From: Gammaproteobacteria bacterium
Lineage (GTDB): Bacteria; Pseudomonadota; Gammaproteobacteria; UBA9214
DNA: 23,934 nucleotides
Assembly (NCBI GenBank): GCA_029864225.1
Contig: JAOTTU010000011.1
Coordinates: 1 to 23,934 of the forward strand
Direction of reading: 5' to 3'
Made by a program: the position numbers and the translations under genes
The notes under the pieces: model-generated
Databases searched by the model: none
Seen by the model: only the letters and a program-made list of their open reading frames with translations
What the model was told of the DNA's origin: nothing
Shown: positions 1 to 6,910 of the stretch, in pieces
How the letters are laid out: each line of letters starts with the position of its first letter
How positions within the stretch are numbered: position 1 is the first letter of the stretch

Positions 1-1
1 G

Positions 2-109
2 CAGGCCGACGGCATCCATCCGAATCACGACGCCCAGGCCCGGATCGCGACCCGGGTGCGAGAGCATTTGTTGCTGCTGCTGGAGAAGGAGCCGCTGACG
101 CCTGATTAA
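2..109 (+). CDS. tesA: 3' end of TesA-like arylesterase / acyl-CoA thioesterase I (partial)
   Basis: Only the last 35 codons and a TAA stop are inside the window; the 5' part lies before position 1. The residues contain DGIHPN followed by an alanine/glutamine stretch and a helical tail ending in LTPD. In SGNH/GDSL hydrolases of the TesA group, the Asp and His of a D-G-x-H-P motif are the last two members of the Ser-Asp-His catalytic triad, and E. coli TesA has an almost identical DGIHPNRDAQ segment. Family members are periplasmic lysophospholipase/thioesterase enzymes of about 200 residues. The catalytic serine block and signal peptide cannot be seen, so the name rests on this C-terminal motif. 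A repeat-filled intergenic region follows. Confidence 0.72.
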   Translation, partial: QADGIHPNHDAQARIATRVREHLLLLLEKEPLTPD

Positions 110-165
110 CGCCGCCGGCAGCCAGGTAATGCCGCGGCAGGGCATCCTGGTGATTGGCAATAAAA

Positions 166-234
166 CTGTAGGAGCGGTCCCCTGACCGCGATGCTGTCTC
201 CAATCAATCGCGCCGAAGGCCGGCGCTCCTACAG
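166..234. repeat. Interspersed palindromic repeat, family A copy 1
   Basis: The element begins CTGTAGGAGCG and ends with the perfect inverse CGCTCCTACAG, so it has 11-base inverted ends. Inside are GGTC..GACCGCGAT and ATCGCGCCGAAGGCCGG. A second nearly identical copy lies at 1024-1090, and the bases just upstream (CCTGGTGATTG) are also shared. The form resembles REP elements of gammaproteobacteria, which often start with a TGTAGGAGCGG-like core. Confidence 0.85.
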
Positions 235-346
235 GGATGGTCGCTCCCGGCATCCTGCCTCCCGAGACACTCGTATATCCTTATACATCGTAGGTAAAGG
301 GCGTGAGCAGGGAGCGGAAGCTTTGCAGGTGCGATACTAACTCAAA

Positions 347-402
347 AGAATCGCGCCTGTACCCGATTAAGCGCCGGGCATGAATGAGGCGCTTATACGG
401 GT
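347..402. repeat. Interspersed repeat, family B copy 1 (diverged 3' end)
   Basis: Contains AATCGCGCCTGTACCCGATT followed by AAGCGCCGGGCATGAA and a degenerate GAGGCGCTTATAC end. Copies at 1124-1176 and 10066-10115 share the same core and end in GCGCTCCTAC. The right half is inverted (AGCGCC versus GGCGCT), so the transcript can fold. Confidence 0.8.
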
Positions 403-410
403 ATTCAGCA

Positions 411-450
411 GGCAGGTTGGGCAAAGGAACGAAGCGACGTGCCCAACGCA
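411..450. repeat. Interspersed palindromic repeat, family C copy 1
   Basis: GTTGGGCA at 416-423 pairs perfectly with TGCCCAAC at 440-447, giving an 8-base stem around the loop AAGGAACGAAGCGACG. Two related copies lie at 541-588 and 924-972. This family has no sequence in common with families A and B. Confidence 0.8.
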
Positions 451-540
451 ATACCGGTTTTTGGGCGCGCTGCGCTTTTCCCATCCCGCAATGGTGTACA
501 TTGAGGCGATGTTGTACGGTGGTCTCTGCATACCAGCATG

Positions 541-588
541 TAGCTTGGGCAAAGGTGCACCAGCGACGTGCCGAACAATCTCCGTGTG
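541..588. repeat. Interspersed repeat, family C copy 2
   Basis: Carries TTGGGCAAAGGTGCACCAGC and GACGTGCCGAACAATCTCCG, matching the copy at 924-972 with a few substitutions. It ends at the stop codon of the thiamine-binding gene on the minus strand, so it could act as the 3' hairpin of that transcript. Confidence 0.75.
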
Positions 589-590
589 AA

Positions 591-869
591 CTAGAGCCGC
601 TTGCCTGCCAGGGTCGGTGTCTTGTCGGTGCGCGTCTCCAGCTTCAGGTAACTGACCAGGCGCACCGCGCCTTCGGCGTGCAGCGCAGTATGCACGTTCT
701 GCACGGCGGCGAGTATGTCATCGAGTTCCCCCTCGATATTGGTGCCCGAGGCATGGGTCTCGACGATAAACGGGTAGGCCTTGAGGATCTCGACGACCCG
801 CGCCACCTCGCTGCGCACGGAGACGCCGACACCAATCGGTATGACCTGTAATTCAGCGGTAGCCTGCAT
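591..869 (-). CDS. MTH1187-family thiamine-binding protein
   Basis: This 92-residue protein begins MQATAELQVIPIGVGVSV and contains THASGTNIEGELDDILAAV followed by a C-terminal strand with GAVRLVSYLKLETRTDK. The pattern (N-terminal strand, VGVSVRSEVARVVEILK helix, SGTNIEGE turn) is that of the MTH1187/YkoF-like (DUF77) family, small ferredoxin-like proteins that assemble into oligomers and are reported to bind thiamine-type ligands. No catalytic residues are expected. The length is typical and the frame is complete. An AGGA sits about 12 bases before the ATG. The gene stands alone between repeat blocks, with family C copies close to both ends, so context gives no clue to its partner pathway. 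Confidence 0.85.
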   Translation of the reverse strand: MQATAELQVIPIGVGVSVRSEVARVVEILKAYPFIVETHASGTNIEGELDDILAAVQNVHTALHAEGAVRLVSYLKLETRTDKTPTLAGKRL

Positions 870-923
870 GGGTGATGTTCATCCTGTGTCTGTTAACGAT
901 GGGCAACATCATACGGTCAGCCG

Positions 924-972
924 GGCAGGTTGGGCAAAGGCGCACCAGCGCCGTGCCCGACAACCTTCGTGA
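924..972. repeat. Interspersed repeat, family C copy 3
   Basis: Contains GGCAGGTTGGGCAAAGGCGC and CACCAGCGCCGTGCCCGACA, followed by ACCTTCGTG. The inner GGCGC and GCGCC, and TTGGGCA against TGCCCGA, form a stem-loop. It is the most complete of the three family C copies. Confidence 0.8.
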
Positions 973-1023
973 TGGATACGCTGTACTTTGCCCGCAAGGC
1001 CACCTGGTGATTGAATAAAGAAA

Positions 1024-1090
1024 CTGTAGGAGCGGTCGCCTGACCGCGATGCTGTCTCCAAACAATCGCGCCGAAGGCCGGTGCTCCTAC
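1024..1090. repeat. Interspersed palindromic repeat, family A copy 2
   Basis: Starts CTGTAGGAGCGGTCGCCTGA and ends GGCCGGTGCTCCTAC. It differs from the copy at 166-234 by a few bases. The upstream flank CCTGGTGATTGAATAAA also matches the flank of that copy, so the duplicated unit is longer than the palindrome. Confidence 0.85.
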
Positions 1091-1123
1091 GGGGACACGG
1101 GCGAGCCTATTGCGCAACAACAA

Positions 1124-1176
1124 AGAATCGCGCCTGTACCCGATTAAGCACCGGGCATAAACGATGCGCTCCTACA
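1124..1176. repeat. Interspersed repeat, family B copy 2
   Basis: Contains AATCGCGCCTGTACCCGATT, then AAGCACCGGGCATAAACGAT and GCGCTCCTACA. As at 166-402, it lies downstream of a family A copy in the same orientation, which suggests an A+B composite unit. Confidence 0.8.
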
Positions 1177-1215
1177 GGTGTGCAGCCGGGCCTATTGCAC
1201 AACGCATAAACAGAC

Positions 1216-4200
1216 TCAGGCACGGGCCACCGATGCCGTCCGCCGCTTCCACTCCCTGATGTGCGTCATTTCGTAGATCACCGGCACGAGCACCAGACTC
1301 ACCAGCATCGAGAACGACAGCCCCGAGACGATGGTGATTGCCAGCGGACTGAGCATCTCCGAACCCTCGCCGAGCCCGATCGCCAGCGGCAGCATGCCGA
1401 CCACGGTGGTCAGGGTGGTCATCAGGATGGGCCGCAGCCGGAGACGCGCGGCCTGCAGGATCGCTTCGCGGATGGCGCTGCCGCGTTCGCGCATGATCTC
1501 GATGTACTCGACCAGCACGATGGCGTTGTTCACCACGATGCCGGCCAGCATGATCATGCCGAGCCACACCGGCATGGAGATCGGCAGGTCGGCCAGGGTG
1601 ATGCCGATGGCCACCCCCACAACGGTAAAGGGCACGCTCAGCAGGATGATGAAGGGATTGCGCAGCGACTCGTACTGGATGGCCATCACCACGAACACCA
1701 GGAACAAGGCCAGCAACAGCAAGGTCCCGGTCAACCGACGACCCTCCTGCAGCGTCGCACGCTCGCCGCCATCATAGCGGGTATAGCCCGGCGGCATCGC
1801 CAGGTCCTGCAGCCTCGCATCGATGCCATCCAGCGCCGCACCCAGGGGGGTGCCTGTGGCCACGGTGGCACTGACCTCGATGATGCGCTGCTGATTGTCG
1901 CGCAGGATCTCGGCCGCCGACTCGATCAGGTTCACCCGGGCGACGTCACCCAGGTAGATGGCCTTGCGTCCCTGCGCGGCCGGGAACAGCAGTACCGACT
2001 CCAGGTCCTGCGGATTGGCGGCCTCTACCGGCGGCAGCCGCAGGCGCACGTCGTAACTGCGATCACCCTCGATGAAGTCCGTCACCACCTCGCCTTCCAG
2101 CGCAACACGCATGGCGTTACCCACGTCCTCGACATCGAGCCCCAGGATGCTGGCGCGTTCACGGTCGATATCGATATTGATCTCGTGGTGCACTTCTTCC
2201 AGTGAATGCTTCAGGTTACGCAGCCCCTCCAGCGGCTCCAGGCGCAGAAGGATCTCGTCGGCCAGTTCCTCGAGCTTCTCCAGCTCCGGCCCCTGGATGC
2301 GGATGCTGATGTCGTCGTCGCCACGACTGGTGCGGATGCCGCGGATGCCTTGTGTGCGCATGCGCACCTGCACACCCGCCAGCTGCTTCTCCAGGATCAC
2401 CTTGTTCATGCGCTTGATCCATTCCTCGCTGCTGAAGTCGCGCTGCGTCAGCGGCACCAGCTGAATGTTCAGCGTACTGCGATTGGGGATCTGGCGTTCG
2501 GTGCGCCCGAAGATAAAGCCGCCGACCAGGGTGAAGACGTGATCGACCTCCGCCTGCCCGGTGAATAGCTGCTCCAGCTCCTGGACGGTGCGGTCCATCT
2601 CATCGAGCGTCACCCCCGGGTCGGTGGTAACACTGGCCGAGATGCGGCCGTCGTCCATGTCGGGCAGGAAGATCTGCTGGTTGCCGAAAAACACCTGGCT
2701 GGCCGGCACCAGCATGGCGACAAACACCAGAATTACCAGATAGGGCACACGCAATACACGCTCGACCATGCCGGCATAGCGGTCCTGCAACCAGCGAACC
2801 ACGGCATCGATCTTGAGCCGCAGCCACCCGCTCTCGGTGCTGCGCACCTTGGCCGCCAGCGCCGGGACCAGGGTCAGGGCGATTACCAGCGAGGACAGAA
2901 TGGCAGCCGAGATGGTGTAGATCAACTCCCTGAAGAGCAGCCCCGTCAGGCCGCCGATGAACAGGAACGGCAGCACCGCCGCCAGGTTGGTGCTGGTGGA
3001 GGCGACGATGGCGCTATTGACCTCCTCGGCGGCATGGCGCCCGGCCTCCAGCACGTCCTCGCCCTGGCACTGGTGGCGGTAGATGTTCTCCAGCATGACG
3101 ATGGTGTTGTCGACGATCAGACCGACACCCAACGCCAGACCGCCCAGGGTCATGATGTTGAGGGTGAGCCCGCCCATCCCCATAATCACGAAGGTCACCA
3201 TGATGGCGATGGGGATGGCGCTGCCGATGATCAGGGTGCGGCGCAGGTTGCCGAGAAACACGAACACGACCAGCATCGCCAGCAGCGCGCCGCTCATCGC
3301 CGCCATGCCCGAGTTCCTCAGCGCCTGGCGGATGTAGATCGACTGGTCGGCCACATTGCGGACCTCGATATCGTCCGGCACCAGGCCCTGTTCGCGCAGC
3401 CAGGTCAGACGCTTCTGCACCACGTCGACCACCGCCACGGTGTTCGCCCTCGGCTGCTTCTGGATCGACAGCTTGATACCGGGTACCCCGTTGACGCGTA
3501 CCCGCAGGCGCTCGTCCTCGTGGGTATCGATGACATTGGCGACCTCCTGCAGGTGGATCACCCCGCCGGCAGGAAGCTGCAGTGGCAGCTCGGCGATCTG
3601 TTCAACGCGGGTGAAGCGACCGCTGATGCGTCCGGGAAGTTCCTGGCGCGTCATCTTCAGGCGCCCGGCCGGGTCCTCGCGATTGCCGCGCTGCAAGGCC
3701 GCGATGACGTCCTGCATGTCGAGTCCCACGCCTGCGAGGCGCTGCTGGTCGGGCAGCACCTGGATCTCGCGTACCAGTCCGCCACCGACCTCCGCGGCGG
3801 CCACCCCGGGCAGGGTCAGGAACCACTTGCCGAACACGTCATCCACCCAGCTGCGCAGTTCGACGGGATCACGCAACGGCGAGCTGACCACCAGTTCCAG
3901 CACCGGGATCTGCGACGGGTCGCGCTTGTAGATGATGGGTGGATCCGCGGTATCGGGCAGGAAGCGCTTGGCGCGGTCCAGTCGGGTACTGGCATCGCGC
4001 AGCGCGATATCGATGTCCTTGCCGTATTCGAAAGACAGGTCGACGGATACCGAGCCCTCGCCGGTGCGCGACTGCACGCTGATGGCGTCCTCGGTAATGG
4101 CCAGCTGCTCCTCCAGCTGGCGTGTGAACTGGTCCTCCATCACCGTCGCCGGGACGCCGGGACTGAGGATGCGCACCCGGACCTCCGGATAGATCAGGTG

Positions 4201-4338
4201 CGGATGCAGGTCGATGGCCAGGCGCATGAACGCGAACACGCCCAGCACGATCACCGCCAGCGCGATCATGGAGACACCCACGGGATGGCGGATCGACCAG
4301 GCCGCCAGACCCCCGCTTCTTGATGTCGGCTCGGACAT
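1216..4338 (-). CDS. RND-family efflux permease (AcrB/HAE1-like)
   Basis: A 1040-residue inner-membrane pump subunit, the usual length for the family. It should exchange protons for an exported substrate and work with the adaptor encoded immediately upstream and an outer-membrane channel not found in this window. The N-terminal helix follows WSIRHPVGVSMIAL, and the membrane bundles around residues 340-480 and 860-1020 repeat the duplicated RND fold. TM4 reads GVGLIVDNTIVMLEN, where AcrB has VDD; TM10 reads AGIVVNNAIVLVEY, where AcrB has its lysine. The proton relay therefore differs from AcrB, as in many HAE1-type relatives. The ATG at 4338 lies two bases past the adaptor's TGA; an in-frame TTG at 4344 would overlap that stop. 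Translational coupling is likely because no strong ribosome binding site is visible. Substrate is unknown. Confidence 0.92.
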   Translation of the reverse strand: MSEPTSRSGGLAAWSIRHPVGVSMIALAVIVLGVFAFMRLAIDLHPHLIYPEVRVRILSPGVPATVMEDQFTRQLEEQLAITEDAISVQSRTGEGSVSVDLSFEYGKDIDIALRDASTRLDRAKRFLPDTADPPIIYKRDPSQIPVLELVVSSPLRDPVELRSWVDDVFGKWFLTLPGVAAAEVGGGLVREIQVLPDQQRLAGVGLDMQDVIAALQRGNREDPAGRLKMTRQELPGRISGRFTRVEQIAELPLQLPAGGVIHLQEVANVIDTHEDERLRVRVNGVPGIKLSIQKQPRANTVAVVDVVQKRLTWLREQGLVPDDIEVRNVADQSIYIRQALRNSGMAAMSGALLAMLVVFVFLGNLRRTLIIGSAIPIAIMVTFVIMGMGGLTLNIMTLGGLALGVGLIVDNTIVMLENIYRHQCQGEDVLEAGRHAAEEVNSAIVASTSTNLAAVLPFLFIGGLTGLLFRELIYTISAAILSSLVIALTLVPALAAKVRSTESGWLRLKIDAVVRWLQDRYAGMVERVLRVPYLVILVFVAMLVPASQVFFGNQQIFLPDMDDGRISASVTTDPGVTLDEMDRTVQELEQLFTGQAEVDHVFTLVGGFIFGRTERQIPNRSTLNIQLVPLTQRDFSSEEWIKRMNKVILEKQLAGVQVRMRTQGIRGIRTSRGDDDISIRIQGPELEKLEELADEILLRLEPLEGLRNLKHSLEEVHHEINIDIDRERASILGLDVEDVGNAMRVALEGEVVTDFIEGDRSYDVRLRLPPVEAANPQDLESVLLFPAAQGRKAIYLGDVARVNLIESAAEILRDNQQRIIEVSATVATGTPLGAALDGIDARLQDLAMPPGYTRYDGGERATLQEGRRLTGTLLLLALFLVFVVMAIQYESLRNPFIILLSVPFTVVGVAIGITLADLPISMPVWLGMIMLAGIVVNNAIVLVEYIEIMRERGSAIREAILQAARLRLRPILMTTLTTVVGMLPLAIGLGEGSEMLSPLAITIVSGLSFSMLVSLVLVPVIYEMTHIREWKRRTASVARA

Positions 4339-4340
4339 GC

Positions 4341-5414
4341 TCAAAGGGCGGTGCGCTCGACGGGTTTGACCTGCTTGCCGGGCGTCAGGCCGAGGAAACC
4401 CTTGGTGATCACCTTCTGGTCGTCTTCCAGGCCTTCGCGGATCTCGATGCGCTCGGCCAGGCGCAGGCCGCTGACCACCGCCACGCGCTGTGCCCGGTTC
4501 TCTCCGTCGAGGACATAGACGTACTCGCTGTCCGCATCACGACGCAGCGCCGCGAACGGGATCACCCGACGCAGGGTGGCCCGGGTATTAAGTTCGACCC
4601 GGCACAACTGACCGGGTGCAGCCCCCGCGGGCACAGGATTGATTTCGACCTCGATGGTGCCGCGGCGCGTCACCGGGTCGAGACTGGGATAGATGCGGGT
4701 GATACGGGCCTCGAAGACCTGGTCACCGAGGGCATCGATGCGCACCCGGGCGACATCACCGAGGGCCAGGTCGGGCAGGACCAGCTCGGACACCGGCAGC
4801 TCGGTCACCAGCGACGAGGGATCCGAGATGGTCAGCAGGTGCTGGTGACGCTCGGCGATATTGCCGGGCTCGGAGAGCCGCGCACTCACTACGCCGCCGA
4901 GCGGGCTGCTGATGACGGTATAGCCCAGGCGGGTCTTCAGCACCTGCTCATCGGCCTCGGCCACATCCAGCGCGGTGCGGGCGCGGGCATATTCATCCTC
5001 GGAGACCAGCTTCTTGCCGCGCAGTTCATTCAGGCGCCTGGCGTCCTGCGCAGCCTGCTTGCGGGTGGCGCTGGCACGTGCGAGCTGCGCCTTGATGAGG
5101 ACGTCGTCCAGCCGTACCAGCAGGTCCCCTTCCGTGACACGATCGCCCTCATACAACGGCAGCTCAACGATGCGGCCCTCCTCCTGGGTATAGACCTTGA
5201 CCTCGCGCTGTGCCCGCAGGGTGCCGGCGCGGGTGCGCACCACGCTGAGATTGTCACTGACCACCGGCGCGGTCTCGACCAGGTGGACCGGTTTGCCCTT
5301 GTCACCGGAAGGTGGACTCTGCCGGTCGCAACCCGCCAGTCCAGTCACTGCCAGCAGCAACATCAGGCCACGTAGCCAGGGACGGGAATGATGCGGAGTC
5401 GGGTGCATTCTCAT
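4341..5414 (-). CDS. RND efflux periplasmic adaptor (membrane fusion lipoprotein)
   Basis: A 357-residue HlyD/AcrA-type adaptor that would link the downstream permease to an outer-membrane channel. The chosen ATG gives a lipoprotein signal: charged start, hydrophobic run LMLLLAVTGLAG, then Cys29 in an LAGC lipobox. After it come the first barrel/lipoyl half (VYTQEEGRIVELPLYEGDRV, VRLDDVLIKAQLARA), a short alpha hairpin around residues 115-165, the second lipoyl half (VISSPLGGVVSARLSEPGNI), a beta-barrel domain and a membrane-proximal tail ending VKPVERTAL. The frame stays open upstream to 5600, but those codons encode no plausible signal. An alternative ATG lies six bases inside, at 5408. The adaptor-then-permease order is typical. 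Confidence 0.9.
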   Translation of the reverse strand: MRMHPTPHHSRPWLRGLMLLLAVTGLAGCDRQSPPSGDKGKPVHLVETAPVVSDNLSVVRTRAGTLRAQREVKVYTQEEGRIVELPLYEGDRVTEGDLLVRLDDVLIKAQLARASATRKQAAQDARRLNELRGKKLVSEDEYARARTALDVAEADEQVLKTRLGYTVISSPLGGVVSARLSEPGNIAERHQHLLTISDPSSLVTELPVSELVLPDLALGDVARVRIDALGDQVFEARITRIYPSLDPVTRRGTIEVEINPVPAGAAPGQLCRVELNTRATLRRVIPFAALRRDADSEYVYVLDGENRAQRVAVVSGLRLAERIEIREGLEDDQKVITKGFLGLTPGKQVKPVERTAL

Positions 5415-5452
5415 TATTACGGTGACCGCCAGTGAAAGTGCGAATTTACGAG

Positions 5453-5458
5453 AGTATA
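5453..5458 (-). promoter_or_regulatory. Possible -10 box for the RND operon
   Basis: Read on the minus strand this is TATACT, about 38 bases before the adaptor ATG. No good -35 hexamer lies at the right distance (CATGGT is at about 17 bases), so the call is weak. It sits in the divergent region between the RND operon and the small lipoprotein gene. Confidence 0.25.
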
Positions 5459-5502
5459 CATAACGCGCAATTGATACCATGGTTAACAGCACCTGGCGCG
5501 AG

Positions 5503-5514
5503 TGCCCCGGGGCA
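5503..5514. promoter_or_regulatory. Perfect 12-base palindrome, possible operator
   Basis: TGCCCCGGGGCA is a perfect palindrome in the divergent intergenic region. A second, imperfect one, GCAATTCCGGGATTGC, lies about 15 bases further on. RND operons are often repressed through such sites, but no regulator gene adjoins, so a regulatory role is only inferred. Confidence 0.25.
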
Positions 5515-5618
5515 TGATAATCAAACTTCTGTCGCAATTCCGGGATTGCGGCCTGTCCCCTGCCAGCGCGACGGTTTAACATACGCACTCGCCCGCCCAT
5601 ACCACAGGAGTTTATTGC

Positions 5619-5804
5619 ATGAAAACAGTTGCACTGGCCGTCGTCCTGCTGATGCTGCAGGGCTGCGCGGCCATGGTCGTGGGGACCACGGTGGGAGTGG
5701 TGACCACCGTTGCGGTCGAAGCCGTCAAGGTTCCGTTCAAGGTGACCGGCGCGGTCATCGACGTGGTCACGGATGATAACGACGACAAAGAGAAAAAGGA
5801 CTAG
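5619..5804 (+). CDS. Small lipoprotein of unknown function (61 aa)
   Basis: The protein starts MKTVALAVVLLMLQGCAAM, a short lipoprotein signal with Cys16 in an LQGC lipobox, so the mature product would be about 46 residues on a membrane. It continues with a valine/threonine-rich stretch (VVGTTVGVVTTVAVEAVKVP) and ends in a highly charged tail with DDNDDKEKKD. A strong ribosome binding site (ACAGGAG) lies eight bases before the ATG. Proteins of this form are common as conserved hypotheticals in gammaproteobacteria; I know of no established function. It is divergent from the RND operon and about 90 bases ahead of moxR, so it may be co-transcribed with the moxR group. Confidence 0.8.
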   Translation: MKTVALAVVLLMLQGCAAMVVGTTVGVVTTVAVEAVKVPFKVTGAVIDVVTDDNDDKEKKD

Positions 5805-5896
5805 CCGGCGGGATTCATGGGACGGGATTCAACCACACAATCAATCCAGCCCGGCAGCTGCGGCGCACCAGTGACGCAGCCATACCGCACCCCGGG

Positions 5897-6817
5897 ATGA
5901 CCGCGCTACTCGACAGGATCATTGAACGCCTGGGGGATATCATCCTCGGCAAGGAACACCAGCTGCGCCTGGCACTGACCTGCCTGCTGGCCCGTGGGCA
6001 CCTGCTGATCGAGGACCTGCCCGGTGTCGGCAAGACCACCCTGGCGCATTCGCTGGCCGCGGTACTCGGCCTGCATTACCAGCGCATCCAGTTCACCAGC
6101 GACTTGCTGCCGGCTGACATCCTCGGGGTCTCCATCTACAACCGCGACACCGTAGAGTTCCAGTTTCACCCCGGGCCGGTGTTTTCCCATATCGTGCTGG
6201 CTGATGAGATCAACCGCGCCACCCCCAAAACCCAGAGCGCCCTGCTGGAGGCCATGGAGGAAAACCAGATCACCATCGAGGGGGAGACCCGGGCACTGCC
6301 GCAGCCGTTTTTCGTGATCGCCACTCAGAATCCGCTCTACCAGATCGGTACCTTCCCGCTGCCGGAATCGCAGCTGGACCGCTTCCTGATGCGTATCGAG
6401 CTGGGCTACCCCGATACCGATGCCGAACGCCAACTGCTCAGGGGTGATGATCGACGCACGCTGCTGGCCGGGGTCGAACCGCTGATCTCCACCAGCCAGC
6501 TGCTGGAACTGCAGCGCCAGGTTGACAGTGTGCACGCTGCCGATGCCCTGCTCGACTACCTGCAGGCCCTGCTGGAATTCAGCCGCCAGTCACCCCGCTT
6601 CGAAAACGGCCTGTCACCGCGCGCGGGGCTGGCGCTGCTGCACAGCGCCAAGGCCTGGGCCCTGCTGGCAGGGCGCGACCTGGTGCTGCCCGAAGACCTG
6701 CAGACCGTGCTGCCCGCCGTGGTCGGCCATCGCCTGCAGGCTGCGGAGGACCAAACCGAATCCCTGACCGGCAGTGAACAGCTGCGTCTGCTGCTGGAGT
6801 CGGTCCCCCTGCCCTAG
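5897..6817 (+). CDS. MoxR-family AAA+ ATPase
   Basis: A 306-residue cytoplasmic ATPase of usual MoxR size. Walker A is LPGVGKTT at residues 41-48, Walker B is IVLADE at 99-104 followed by INRATPKTQSALLEAM, and sensor 1 lies in FFVIATQNP. The segment PLPESQLDRFLMRI contains the usual arginine-finger region. MoxR ATPases act as chaperone-like partners of the proteins encoded beside them; a DUF58 protein and a transglutaminase-like membrane protein follow here, a well-known association linked to cell-envelope maintenance. The ATG at 5897 has only CCCCGGG before it, so the start is supported by homology rather than by a ribosome binding site. The gene ends 65 bases before the next start, with a large palindrome in between. 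Confidence 0.93.
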   Translation: MTALLDRIIERLGDIILGKEHQLRLALTCLLARGHLLIEDLPGVGKTTLAHSLAAVLGLHYQRIQFTSDLLPADILGVSIYNRDTVEFQFHPGPVFSHIVLADEINRATPKTQSALLEAMEENQITIEGETRALPQPFFVIATQNPLYQIGTFPLPESQLDRFLMRIELGYPDTDAERQLLRGDDRRTLLAGVEPLISTSQLLELQRQVDSVHAADALLDYLQALLEFSRQSPRFENGLSPRAGLALLHSAKAWALLAGRDLVLPEDLQTVLPAVVGHRLQAAEDQTESLTGSEQLRLLLESVPLP

Positions 6818-6825
6818 CCCGCTGC

Positions 6826-6910
6826 AAAAAAGGGGACATTCTGGTTTTTTATTGCAATCAGGAACTACCGGCAGGTGAAACAATGCAAAAACCAGAATGT
6901 CCCCCTTTTT
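6826..6910. mobile_element. MITE-like long hairpin between moxR and the DUF58 gene
   Basis: The left arm (6826-6850) is A6-GGGG-ACATTCTGG-T6. The right arm (6887-6910) is A5-CCAGAATGT-CCCCC-T5. They are inverse complements over about 23 bases, with a 36-base loop. The loop ends GGCAGGTGAAACAATG, which offers a ribosome binding site and the start codon of the downstream gene. Palindromes with a run of A, then GGGGACA, then T-rich DNA look like small non-autonomous elements moved by REP-associated or IS200-like transposases. That origin is inferred; no transposase is present here. Confidence 0.6.

Larger units (their letters stand above)
110..590. other. Repeat-rich intergenic region, no supported gene
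   Basis: About 480 bases without a credible gene. It contains one copy each of repeat families A (166-234) and B (347-402) and two copies of family C (411-450, 541-588), described separately. The open frames here lack ribosome binding sites and run through the palindromes. Positions 242-248 and 311-317 form a further 7-base inverted repeat. I see no convincing terminator with a T-tract after the esterase. Confidence 0.6.
870..1215. other. Repeat-rich intergenic region, no supported gene
   Basis: About 345 bases between the thiamine-binding gene and the 3' end of the RND permease. It holds family C copy 3, family A copy 2 and family B copy 2 in succession. A short phrase, GCCTATTGCGCAACA-like, occurs near 1105 and again near 1192. 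No reading frame here has a ribosome binding site or recognisable product. Confidence 0.6.

Noticed and set aside
384..851. 155-aa plus-strand frame
   Set aside because: It runs through family B and C repeats and then antisense to the thiamine-binding gene, without any family features.
110..1176. Possible CRISPR array because of many repeats
   Set aside because: The repeats are of three families, unequal in spacing and internally palindromic, with no uniform spacers and no cas genes.
3034..4323. 429-aa plus-strand frame opposite the RND permease
   Set aside because: It is antisense to a clear RND gene in GC-rich DNA, and its His/Asp/Gln-rich composition is typical of such shadows.
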